This document shows, piece by piece, positions 1 to 6,104 of a stretch of 23,539 nt of DNA. Each line of letters begins with the position of its first letter. Position 1 is the first letter of the stretch. A program made the position numbers and the translations under genes. Below the pieces are notes generated by a model. That model worked only from the letters and a program-made list of their open reading frames with translations. It searched no databases and was not told the DNA's origin. The DNA comes from GW2011-AR18 sp038046085 (GTDB taxonomy: Archaea; Nanobdellota; Nanobdellia; SCGC-AAA011-G17; GW2011-AR18), in NCBI GenBank assembly GCA_038046085.1, contig JBBSWW010000012.1, positions 1-23,539 of the forward strand, written 5' to 3'.

Positions 1-5
1 ATTTT

Positions 6-56
6 TGTAAGATTTTCATAAAAATTTGAGTTGATTATTTAAACTTTAAAAATAAT
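6..56 (+). promoter_or_regulatory. Promoter with repeated upstream element
   Basis: A TATA-like ATTTAAA (37-43) is centred 25 nt upstream of the ATG at 65, which fits a leaderless transcript. Just upstream is TTTTCATAAAA (13-23). The stretch from the element through the TATA box resembles 23429-23480, upstream of the gene entering at 23489, and the core also occurs near 23375. Confidence 0.5.
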
Positions 57-64
57 ATAAGAAA

Positions 65-784
65 ATGAACGAAGAAACAAAGAAAAAGATAAGTGAAACT
101 AAAAAAAGAAAATATTCTAGTGGTGAAGTAATTGTTTGGAATAAAGGCAAGAAAAGACCAGAATTCTCTCAAGAATGGAAAGATAATCTATCAAAAGCTC
201 TTAAAGGAAAAAGACCATCTGAGAATGCAATTTCAAAATTAATTGAAAGAAATAAAACTAATAATCCTATGTGGAATAAAGATATAGTAAAAAAAGCAAC
301 AGCAAAGAGAAATTATAAAGATATAGCAAGAAAAACAACAGAAACAAAAGTGAGAGCTGGAACATTTTTAGAATATTCTAAGAGAATGAAAGAAAATAAT
401 CCTATGAAAGATCCAATAATTAATGCCAAAGTAAATAAGAATCCAGAATATATGAAAAGAAGAATAAGTGCATTGATTAAAACACCAAATAAAAAAGAAT
501 TGATGGTTATTGAACTTCTAAAAAATAATAATCTTGAATATGATTTTGTTGGTGACGGAAAAATTATGATTGGTACTAAAAATCCTGATTTTATTAATAT
601 AAAAAATAAAAAGATTATTGAAGTGTTTGGTGATTATTGGCATACTAAAAAAGTTAGGTGTTATGAAGAAACAGAAGAGGGTAGAATAAAATATTTTAAT
701 AATTATGGTTATAAAACATTGGTTATTTGGGAAAGTGAATTAAAAGATAAAAATAAAGTTTTAGAAAAGATTATTAAATTTTAA
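65..784 (+). CDS. NUMOD3/Vsr-like (EDxHD) homing-type endonuclease
   Basis: Probable free-standing DNA endonuclease of 239 aa. The lysine-rich N-terminal half (about residues 5-130) carries repeated short helical segments such as KKISETKKRK and LSKALKGKRPS plus WNKGKKRPEFS, typical of NUMOD3-like DNA-binding modules in homing endonucleases. The C-terminal part (about 140-239) looks like a very-short-patch-repair or EDxHD nuclease fold: NPDF (173-176), EVFGDYWH (E186, D190, H193) and IWESEL (221-226), with the acidic and histidine residues placed as in that family. An in-frame TAA lies 9 nt upstream, so the start is firm, and a TATA box 25 nt upstream suggests a leaderless mRNA. The coding strand is A-rich, unlike the T-rich filament genes, which suggests transfer. 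It does not interrupt a visible host gene. A repair nuclease is possible but less likely given the NUMOD-like part. Confidence 0.75.
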   Translation: MNEETKKKISETKKRKYSSGEVIVWNKGKKRPEFSQEWKDNLSKALKGKRPSENAISKLIERNKTNNPMWNKDIVKKATAKRNYKDIARKTTETKVRAGTFLEYSKRMKENNPMKDPIINAKVNKNPEYMKRRISALIKTPNKKELMVIELLKNNNLEYDFVGDGKIMIGTKNPDFINIKNKKIIEVFGDYWHTKKVRCYEETEEGRIKYFNNYGYKTLVIWESELKDKNKVLEKIIKF

Positions 785-812
785 AAATAAAATTAGGGAG
801 TTGTTCTCCCCA
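783..812 (-). terminator. Stem-loop terminator of the small basic protein gene
   Basis: GGGAG (796-800) and CTCCC (806-810) form a 5-bp stem with a 5-nt loop. Read on the minus strand it is followed by the T-rich TAATTTTATTTTT. It lies about 18 nt beyond the stop at 828-830 used by the restored reading frame, but inside the frameshifted ORF that runs to 793. Confidence 0.45.
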
Positions 813-981
813 TATTAATTAAAAAATTTATTTCTTTTTTTTCTTTCCGCCACGTGCCATTTTTGCTTCGCAGACGTCTGTGGTTTTCCCCAACGTATGG
901 AGATAAATTTCCTGCTCCATCTACGTAATACAAAAATCCGGATTTACGTTTTATAGCGTTTTTAACTAATATTGTTCCCAT
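793..981 (-). CDS. Small conserved basic protein, apparently frameshifted
   Basis: The open frame gives 62 aa. Its first half (KNAIKRKSGFLYYVDGAGN) matches a small protein I recall as common in Woesearchaeota-like genomes, which usually continues as GNxCEAKMxRGGKKKK. That tail is present here but in another frame: D-V-C-E-A-K-M-A-R-G-G followed by lysines, ending at a TAA at 828-830. About 31 extra nt (around 877-909), not a multiple of three, separate the halves, so the ORF as read ends in an unrelated tail. This may be a pseudogene, a sequencing error, a frameshift site or an intervening sequence. A strong Shine-Dalgarno (GGAGGT, 991-997) supports the ATG at 981. The biochemical function is unknown, and the family recall is from memory. 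Confidence 0.6.
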   Translation of the reverse strand: MGTILVKNAIKRKSGFLYYVDGAGNLSPYVGENHRRLRSKNGTWRKEKKEINFLINMGRTTP

Positions 982-1000
982 TTCTTCTACACCTCCTTTT
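978..1000 (-). promoter_or_regulatory. Strong Shine-Dalgarno leader shared with the 2272 gene
   Basis: On the minus strand the leader reads AAAGGAGGTGTAGAAGAA directly before ATGG. The same bases precede the start of the gene at 2272. GGAGGTG is a near-perfect anti-16S match with about 9-10 nt spacing, and it decides the start. Confidence 0.7.
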
Positions 1001-1006
1001 CCCAGT

Positions 1007-1086
1007 TTCGATTATTATCGTCGATATTCCTATATATTATCTTATTTATAAAGTTATCGTCGATTTTCTATAATTTTTCCATCGAT
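1007..1086 (-). promoter_or_regulatory. Promoter with ATCGwCGAT operator-like repeats
   Basis: A TATA-like TTTATAAA (1045-1052) is flanked by two copies of the 11-nt repeat TTATCGTCGAT (1015-1025 and 1054-1064). Each contains the palindrome ATCG-N-CGAT. Further CGAT/ATCG half-sites lie at 1009-1020 and 1081-1086. One copy abuts the TATA box on its upstream side and the other covers the expected transcription start, as operators often do. Confidence 0.5.
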
Positions 1087-1094
1087 TAAAATAT

Positions 1095-1802
1095 TTAATT
1101 ATATTTTTTATACCATATGAAACTTACAATTATAGATAATAATAATGCAGTAACTAATGCCCATATTATTGTTTGTTTTACTAATAAAAAGAATACTACT
1201 AAGAATATTAAATTAAATACATACAAAAATAAATTTCCAAAAAATATCTTAGCGCCGTCGAGATCTCCTATTGGAAGATAATTGAATATTACTAAGAATA
1301 AATTTACTGTTACTAACATTTTTATTCCTAATGCAGCTCCGACAATTGCTAATATTACTCCAGACCATATTGAATACAAGCATATCATTGCTCTTTCATA
1401 ATCCTGTAAATATATTCTTCTTCTTCCTGTCCTGTGTTCTATGTTCTCTGTTAATTTATGTTCTCCTATTGCTGTGAAAAACATTTTTCCTTTTGATACT
1501 ATGATTATTATTAATGCAAGTACTATTCCGAATGGCATCCCTTTTTTAGATTCAGCTCCTTTGAACCAGAATTTTTTTACATTCCATATTCTATATTCTG
1601 AGTTAGTATCATGTCTTGAAGCTTTATATTTTATTACTGCTTCTCTGAACAATACAGATAATACAACTATCAAGAAAACTCCTAATAGATTTAGTAACCA
1701 GTATTTTGCAACAAATGTTTTTCTTCCATCATCAAATCCAAATATGAATGCAAGAATTAATATTGAAATTGCTAAGTGTATTCCCTCTTTCTTTGTAAAC
1801 AT
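1095..1802 (-). CDS. M50/site-2-protease-like membrane protein, catalytic HExxH lost
   Basis: A 235-aa polytopic membrane protein. Layout and landmarks resemble archaeal M50 (site-2 protease-like) peptidases: an N-terminal FTKKE segment and hydrophobic helix, a helix where HExxH should be, an SEYRIW stretch after it, a long central cytoplasmic or loop part, and NYLPIGDLDG (174-183) matching the family's NxxPxxxLDG zinc-ligand motif. The first motif reads FREAVIK (52-58): glutamate E54 is kept but both histidines are replaced (R53 and I57). It is therefore probably not an active metalloprotease of the standard kind and may bind substrates or membranes. A TATA-like box near 1822-1831 lies about 25 nt upstream of the ATG, so it is probably a leaderless single-gene unit. 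It could alternatively be a diverged integral membrane protein of unknown role. Confidence 0.6.
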   Translation of the reverse strand: MFTKKEGIHLAISILILAFIFGFDDGRKTFVAKYWLLNLLGVFLIVVLSVLFREAVIKYKASRHDTNSEYRIWNVKKFWFKGAESKKGMPFGIVLALIIIIVSKGKMFFTAIGEHKLTENIEHRTGRRRIYLQDYERAMICLYSIWSGVILAIVGAALGIKMLVTVNLFLVIFNYLPIGDLDGAKIFFGNLFLYVFNLIFLVVFFLLVKQTIIWALVTALLLSIIVSFIWYKKYN

Positions 1803-1888
1803 GATATTATTTGTTATAAATTAATATTTAAGCTTTCTTAATTGTTTACCGGACTGTTCTATAAAAAAATAAAATAAAAAAATAAATC

Positions 1889-2272
1889 TTAATGGAACAA
1901 TTTTTTTATTTCATCATTGAACCATAAGAAATATATTATTCCTCCGTTGATTATTGTTCCTATTGGGAAACTGAATAATCCTAATACTGAGACTATTGTT
2001 GCAACCACTCTGGCCCATGACTTATGTTTCCATAATCCAAAACCTGTTGCTAATGCAGCAATTCCTACTAGTATCATGAACAATCCTGCGAAAGCTGCTA
2101 ATGCTCCGAATAATCCTCCAAGCATTCCCATTCCTCCGAATCTAGTTCCTAATACTCCTAGTGCACTTCCTGCTGTTAGTATAAATAATCCTCCTAACAA
2201 TGCGAATGCTGCCTCAATCCAGTATAATATTGAAATAACTTTTACTACTGTATTTGCCTGTCCTTTATCCAT
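1889..2272 (-). CDS. Small four-helix membrane protein, unknown function
   Basis: A 127-aa protein with about four hydrophobic helices: a first helix around residues 10-35, a glycine-rich segment around 45-75 that holds parts of two helices, the polar LWKHKSWARV turn (about 80-89), and a last helix ending in FPIGTIINGGIIYFLWF. The LWKxKSWAR and FPIGTI features recur in small archaeal and bacterial membrane proteins, but I cannot assign a function. The start is fixed by the GGAGGTG Shine-Dalgarno shared with the gene at 981. It lies on the same strand as the TraB-family gene upstream, but a separate TATA-like box (near 2298-2308) suggests its own transcript. Confidence 0.65.
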   Translation of the reverse strand: MDKGQANTVVKVISILYWIEAAFALLGGLFILTAGSALGVLGTRFGGMGMLGGLFGALAAFAGLFMILVGIAALATGFGLWKHKSWARVVATIVSVLGLFSFPIGTIINGGIIYFLWFNDEIKKLFH

Positions 2273-2323
2273 TTCTTCTACACCTCCTTTAAATTCATAT
2301 ATTATATTTAGAAATCATTTCTA
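2269..2323 (-). promoter_or_regulatory. Promoter, palindrome and SD leader of the 2272 gene
   Basis: The palindrome TAGAAATCATTTCTA (2309-2323, one central base) abuts a TATA-like tract (about 2298-2308). The conserved AAAGGAGGTGTAGAAGAA leader follows. The palindrome is placed to bind a regulator next to TBP/TFB. Confidence 0.4.
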
Positions 2324-2334
2324 TTTAAGATTTA

Positions 2335-3006
2335 TTATATTCTTATTCTCTTTATTTCTTCTATTATCTCTTCCTCATGTCCTGCCCCTACTACTGCTAC
2401 TATCTTTGTATAGTTTTTCATCAATCCATCTAGTTTTTTTGCCATATACTTATTCCTGTCTTCAACTAATACTTTATAGAAATTTGGATATCTTTTCTTT
2501 GTTGTTTTTAGTAAATGTTCTATTAGTTCTTTTTCTGGCACTTTATTTAAGTCTATGTTCATCCTGTTCTTCTTTGAGAATATTCCTTTTATTATATCCT
2601 CTACAAACCTATACTTTTCTTTCCATGTTATCTCTTTTGAGAAGTTCTTTAATGTGATTTCTATTTTCTGGTCTATAAGTGCTATCCTTGCTTTGATCTC
2701 TGTTGCACTCTCAGCTGCTTTTATCATCTCATCTCCAGGATTCATTCCTACTGACTTTCCTAGTTTCTTTTCTGCATACTCTCCAAGTTTGGCAAATACA
2801 AATCCCTTTATTCCAATAACTCTTAACTCTCTTAATCCTGCTTTTCTTCTCTCTTTACTGATCAATGAATAGTACCTCGCCTTATCTAACTCTAAAGCTA
2901 CTACTTCAGGTCTTTCCCTCAATATAACACTCTCTACTTCTAGCAAACTCTCCTTGGCTATATGCGATGTTCCTATAATAATTAGATTTTCAAATACTCT
3001 CATCAT
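2335..3006 (-). CDS. TraB/PrgY-family protein
   Basis: A 223-aa protein of the TraB (pheromone shutdown/GumN-like) family, probably a cytosolic domain. Motifs in order: GTSH (12-15), ALELD (37-41), GDEM (91-94) with the following alanine-rich helix, ALIDQ (109-113), EDRNKYMA (182-189) and VVGAGH (205-210). These match the conserved glycine-histidine and acidic sites of the superfamily, which includes putative metal-dependent hydrolases. Many archaeal members carry a C-terminal membrane domain. This one stops after the TraB domain, so it is a short form. ATGATG at the start leaves a one-residue ambiguity. The 67-nt region to the divergent PRC-barrel gene holds promoters for both. The physiological role in archaea is not settled. 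Confidence 0.85.
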   Translation of the reverse strand: MMRVFENLIIIGTSHIAKESLLEVESVILRERPEVVALELDKARYYSLISKERRKAGLRELRVIGIKGFVFAKLGEYAEKKLGKSVGMNPGDEMIKAAESATEIKARIALIDQKIEITLKNFSKEITWKEKYRFVEDIIKGIFSKKNRMNIDLNKVPEKELIEHLLKTTKKRYPNFYKVLVEDRNKYMAKKLDGLMKNYTKIVAVVGAGHEEEIIEEIKRIRI

Positions 3007-3073
3007 AAAAGAGAAAAATATTTAAACTTAAAAATGTTGTTTTATTTTAGAAATCAGATAAAAGGTGAAATAA
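3007..3073. promoter_or_regulatory. Divergent promoter region, TraB-like and PRC-barrel genes
   Basis: AT-rich spacer with a TATA-like AGTTTAAATATTT read leftward (3017-3030) and TTTTATTTTA read rightward (3038-3047). AAAGGTG at 3060-3066 is the Shine-Dalgarno for the gene at 3074. Confidence 0.45.
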
Positions 3074-3370
3074 ATGCTTAAAACTAGAAAAGTAACAGAT
3101 GTTTTTGGAATGCAGGTTTATACAGACGACGGACTTTTTTACGGTGAAGTTGAAGAAGTCATTATACAGAATAACAGGGTTTATGGCTGGCGTGTTAGGG
3201 CAACTAAGCACTCTCAGTTGAGCCGTGTTCTTACAGGTGCTAAAGGTGCTACTGTACCTCACCAGTTAGTTAAAGCTGTTGGTGATATAATGATAATCTC
3301 AAGATCAGCACTTCCTTCAGAAGAACTTCCAGAATCTGATAAAGAAGAATTGACTGCTGAAGATTATTAA
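3074..3370 (+). CDS. PRC-barrel domain protein (CdpB-like)
   Basis: A 98-aa soluble protein. Residues 1-78 form a PRC-barrel pattern: KVTDVFGMQVYTDDGLFYGEV, then short beta strands (VYGWRVRA, VPHQLVKAVGDIMIIS). An acidic tail follows (79-98). Stand-alone archaeal PRC-barrel proteins of this size include the SepF-associated division proteins CdpB1/CdpB2. That role is possible here but is not shown by the sequence, and no ftsZ or sepF is nearby. The start is supported by AAAGGTG 7 nt upstream. The gene is divergent from the TraB-family gene and not co-oriented with it. Confidence 0.75.
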   Translation: MLKTRKVTDVFGMQVYTDDGLFYGEVEEVIIQNNRVYGWRVRATKHSQLSRVLTGAKGATVPHQLVKAVGDIMIISRSALPSEELPESDKEELTAEDY

Positions 3371-3455
3371 TTTCTTTATTTAATTGATTTTTATTAATTT
3401 TTAATTTATTTTACTAAAAAGAATAATTAATTTTCTATCGCTATTAACCACAACA

Positions 3456-3466
3456 CTTATATATTA
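3456..3466 (+). promoter_or_regulatory. TATA box of the filament locus membrane-protein operon
   Basis: CTTATATATTA is centred 26 nt upstream of the ATG at 3487, with no Shine-Dalgarno between them. This implies a leaderless mRNA for the three-gene operon 3487-5158. Confidence 0.6.
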
Positions 3467-3486
3467 ATTCTCATATTTTAGAATTC

Positions 3487-4053
3487 ATGGTTTCACCATT
3501 AGAAAAAGCGGTGCTGTTTTTTAAAGAGTTTGGACTCTTTGATGTTGTTCTTCCTTTCTTGTTAGTATTCTCAATTACTTTTGCTTTATTAGAAAAAAGT
3601 ATGATTCTTGGTGTTGAGAAAATTAATGGTAAAGATGTTCCTAAAAAAGCTTTGAACACAACTGTTGCTTTTGTTGTTGCTATGCTTGTTATTGCTACTA
3701 ATAAGATTGTTTCTGCTATTAATAATGCTCTTCCTAATATTGTATTGCTTATAGTTATTATTATTTCATTCCTTTTGCTTATTGGCAGTTTCTATAAGAC
3801 TGGTGAATTTGATTTCTTCCAGAATTATGGTTTTGCTAAGATGGGTTTCTTTTTTGTTATACTTATAGTTGTTATACTTATATTTGCTAACTCAATCATG
3901 AGGACTGATAATGAATCATGGTTAGAATCTATCTGGAATTATATTGCAGGAAATCTTACTGGCACTGTTGTCACATCTTTTATTTTCCTTGCAGTTGCTA
4001 TTGCTGCTGTTCTTTTCGTTACAAAGAATCCTGAAGCTAGTGGGGGTAAATAA
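3487..4053 (+). CDS. Tandem paralogous membrane protein 1 of the filament locus
   Basis: A 188-aa protein with about five hydrophobic helices (near residues 18-37, 56-77, 83-103, 115-136 and 160-180). It shares with the next two genes the pattern LPFLLVFxxxFAxLEKxxILG, then a basic linker, then (N)xxVAFVVxMLVxxxxxIVxxIxxxLP, then a very hydrophobic third helix. It is the first gene of a three-gene run and ends in a TAATG overlap with the second, so translation is probably coupled. No enzymatic residues stand out. Position next to the coiled-coil and ATPase genes suggests a structural membrane part of the filament or secretion machine. I do not recognise a named family beyond recurring DPANN hypothetical proteins. 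Confidence 0.65.
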   Translation: MVSPLEKAVLFFKEFGLFDVVLPFLLVFSITFALLEKSMILGVEKINGKDVPKKALNTTVAFVVAMLVIATNKIVSAINNALPNIVLLIVIIISFLLLIGSFYKTGEFDFFQNYGFAKMGFFFVILIVVILIFANSIMRTDNESWLESIWNYIAGNLTGTVVTSFIFLAVAIAAVLFVTKNPEASGGK

Positions 4054-4616
4054 TGTTATTCGAGATTACTTTTAGTTTTGCAGACACTTTTTATTATCTT
4101 GAACAGATTGGTGTTATGAACTATGTTCTCCCTTTCTTGTTAGTTTTTGCTATAGTTTTTGCTATTCTTGAGAAGACAGCAATTCTTGGTAATAACAAAA
4201 AAAATATCAATGTAGTTGTATCAAGTGTTATTGGTATGTTGGTTGTTGTTCAGCAGGGTATTGTTGAATTAATTAATCTATTCTTACCTAGAGTATCTTT
4301 GATATTGGTTGTTATGTTAATGGTTTTGATGTTGATTGCAATGCTTGCAGGAAAGAGATTTGAAGGTTTACAAAAATCTGCACTTGGATTAGGTATTATC
4401 TTAATTATTGTTGCAGTTATTATAGCTTTGACAGCTCCTCCTGCTACATCTGGATTTTTCTTGTCTGAGGCAGATAAAGCAGCATTGATCAGGATTGGTA
4501 TTCCATTATTAATATTCTTCATAGCTATTGGTATTGTTACTGGTGGTGGTGATAGTGAACCAAAACCTAGTGGTATTAAAAAATTCTTAGAAGGAATAGG
4601 TGAAGGTCTTAAATAA
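4053..4616 (+). CDS. Tandem paralogous membrane protein 2 of the filament locus
   Basis: A 187-aa paralogue of the preceding protein. YVLPFLLVFAIVFAILEKTA (24-43) and the following ILGNNKKNINVVVSSVIGMLVV align with the same region of paralogue 1. The third helix (about 75-97) and a C-terminal pair of helices complete a five-helix layout. The tail (GGGDSEPKPSGIKKFLEG) is soluble and basic, probably cytoplasmic. Its ATG overlaps the previous stop by one base (TAATG), and the next gene starts 8 nt after its stop, so all three are one operon. The function is unknown. A membrane platform or scaffold subunit of the nearby type IV machine is the likeliest reading. Confidence 0.65.
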   Translation: MLFEITFSFADTFYYLEQIGVMNYVLPFLLVFAIVFAILEKTAILGNNKKNINVVVSSVIGMLVVVQQGIVELINLFLPRVSLILVVMLMVLMLIAMLAGKRFEGLQKSALGLGIILIIVAVIIALTAPPATSGFFLSEADKAALIRIGIPLLIFFIAIGIVTGGGDSEPKPSGIKKFLEGIGEGLK

Positions 4617-4624
4617 AATTAACC

Positions 4625-5158
4625 ATGGCAACTATACTTGATGTTAGTCTTCTGAATTTTTTGCTTCCTATATTTGTATTCTCTCTTATTTTTGTTTTTC
4701 TCTATGCTATCTTATCTAAGACAGAATTGTTTGGTAAGAATGATAAGAATCAGGCTTTGAATCTTATTGCAGCTTTTAGTGTTGCAGCAATATCAGTTTT
4801 CGCTGGCAGTATCACAGGCATTGTTTCTATTGTTACACCTTGGATTGTTTTCATAATATTCATCTTAGTTATGTTGTTCGGTATGTACAGGTTTTTCGGT
4901 ATTGAAGATAAAGAGACTTGGAGTAATATTGGCAGCCCTGTTCTTGTATTTGTTATTATATTAATAGTAATATTAATTGCATTATCAACTGTATTCGAAA
5001 GTCAAGTCTCTCCTTATGGGGATTCTAGTGACACTGGTGTTAAATCTCAGGTATTGAAAACTTTGACACACCCAAGACTTTTAGGTGCTTTATTCATTCT
5101 TATAATTGCATCATTCGCAGTTAGATTCCTTTCAGAGGGAATGGTAGCACATAAATAA
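4625..5158 (+). CDS. Tandem paralogous membrane protein 3 of the filament locus
   Basis: A 177-aa third paralogue and the most diverged. NFLLPIFVFSLIFVFLYAIL (11-30) followed by SKTELFGKNDKNQALNLIAA keeps the helix, then LEK-like turn and (F)GKNxKN spacing of the other two. The third helix ends with MYRFFGIEDKE and a last helix lies near 151-170. A short extracytoplasmic or cytoplasmic loop (SPYGDSSDTG) lies between the last two helices. The start is ATG in ACCATGGCA with no clear Shine-Dalgarno. The gene converges with the coiled-coil gene ending at 5174, 15 nt away. Three different copies rather than identical ones suggest a hetero-oligomer. Confidence 0.6.
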   Translation: MATILDVSLLNFLLPIFVFSLIFVFLYAILSKTELFGKNDKNQALNLIAAFSVAAISVFAGSITGIVSIVTPWIVFIIFILVMLFGMYRFFGIEDKETWSNIGSPVLVFVIILIVILIALSTVFESQVSPYGDSSDTGVKSQVLKTLTHPRLLGALFILIIASFAVRFLSEGMVAHK

Positions 5159-5173
5159 CCTTTTTATTAGAAT

Positions 5174-5710
5174 TTATTTTTTAGTTATTTTCATCTCTTT
5201 TACTAATCTATCTAATTCCTTAATATTTGTTGTTAATGGTTCTACTATCTTCTCAAATACCTTTTCCAATGCTTTCATTTCTGTATTCACACCTTGCATG
5301 TTCTGATCATAATCTTTTATTCTTCCTAGTATTGCATTCTGTAAATTATCAAATCTCTCATTTATCCTTAATATCTCTTGTTTGATTGCTACAACATCAT
5401 TATTTATCTTTTCTTTCCATACTGATAAGTTCCCTACACCACTCATTAATTCATCAAATTTCTCGCTTACTATAGCCTCAACTATCTGATGTATTCTATC
5501 ACTATCAATTTGTGGTGCTGCATTCTGTTGTTGATTGCCGAAATCCATTAATGGTGCACTAGTTGTTGTTTCCTGTGTCATCTCTTCAGAATTCTGTATC
5601 TCTGGCATTTCTTCAGTTGTCTCTTGAGTAGATTCTGTTGGGCTTGGAACATCTCCTATCATCCCATCGACTCCTGCCTTTATTTCTGAATAATCACTCT
5701 TTTCTGCCAT
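5174..5710 (-). CDS. Coiled-coil protein, archaellum-accessory-like
   Basis: A soluble acidic protein of about 178 aa. The N-terminal 75 residues are low-complexity and rich in E, T, S and Q. From about residue 80 it is a long predicted coiled coil (EKINNDVVAIKQEILRINER, then NTEMKALEKVFEKIVEPLTT) with a basic end. The reading frame extends to a GTG at 5719, but the ATG at 5710 (MAEKSDYSE) is more likely. Either way it overlaps the end of the upstream gene by 17-26 nt, so the two are translationally coupled. Coiled-coil cytosolic proteins beside a FlaI-like ATPase recall the ArlC/D/E accessory proteins of the archaellum, but I see no clear ArlC/D/E motif. A motor-associated scaffold is an inference. 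Confidence 0.65.
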   Translation of the reverse strand: MAEKSDYSEIKAGVDGMIGDVPSPTESTQETTEEMPEIQNSEEMTQETTTSAPLMDFGNQQQNAAPQIDSDRIHQIVEAIVSEKFDELMSGVGNLSVWKEKINNDVVAIKQEILRINERFDNLQNAILGRIKDYDQNMQGVNTEMKALEKVFEKIVEPLTTNIKELDRLVKEMKITKK

Positions 5711-6104
5711 CAACTTCACTCTTTTTTTCTTTTATTTTTTGATATTCTTCAAGGCTTTCTTGTATTAGTCTCTTCACATCATTTTCTGTTGTAAACTTTA
5801 AAGGGTTCCATAAGTTAATATATTTTTCTAAAAACTTGACATCCTCTTTTCTTGCAAATAATTCTAATTCATTAAGAAGGTGTTTCATTGATTCTTTGAT
5901 CTTGAATATATCTTTTTTTATCTCTTTTATATCATCATTTAGTGATTTTGTCTCAGTAGTTATCTTCTTGTACTCTTGTATCATATTATTGTTTATTATC
6001 AATACTTTATCCCTTAGAAGATTGTATTTCCCCTCTAATGACCTTATTCTACCTATTGTATCCATTATATCTTCATTTCCAGAAATCTGTTGTTGTTCAG
6101 CCAT
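5694..6104 (-). CDS. Coiled-coil protein with C-terminal WNPLKF motif
   Basis: A 136-aa cytosolic protein. Residues about 15-85 form a charged heptad-rich coiled coil (RIRSLEGKYNLLRDK, later KIKESMKHLLNELELFARKE). The end is a compact segment, EKYINLWNPLKFTTENDVKR (96-115), and a basic helix. The W-N-P-x-x-F segment ahead of a short helix is reminiscent of accessory proteins of archaeal filaments, but the match is loose. It is the promoter-proximal gene of a two-gene unit divergent from the ATPase, sharing an 88-nt promoter region with it. This arrangement argues that the pair works with the ATPase. The start ATG is preceded by a TATA-like tract near 6131-6142. Confidence 0.65.
   Translation of the reverse strand: MAEQQQISGNEDIMDTIGRIRSLEGKYNLLRDKVLIINNNMIQEYKKITTETKSLNDDIKEIKKDIFKIKESMKHLLNELELFARKEDVKFLEKYINLWNPLKFTTENDVKRLIQESLEEYQKIKEKKSEVDGRKE

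Noticed and set aside
877..909. Archaeal bulge-helix-bulge intron in the small basic protein gene
   Set aside because: GCAG/CTGC can pair around it, but the 3-nt bulges and 4-bp central helix of a canonical motif could not be drawn; kept only as an open alternative.
1917..2657. 246-aa plus-strand open frame overlapping 1889-2272 and 2335-3006
   Set aside because: Low-complexity, proline- and leucine-rich antisense shadow of two minus-strand genes with clear motifs and start signals.
3047..3262. 71-aa minus-strand frame over the PRC-barrel gene
   Set aside because: The PRC-barrel protein on the plus strand has family motifs and a Shine-Dalgarno; this is its shadow.
5711..5719. GTG start for the coiled-coil protein (MKLMAEK)
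   Set aside because: The ATG three codons later gives a more usual start and leaves a smaller overlap with the upstream gene; not certain.
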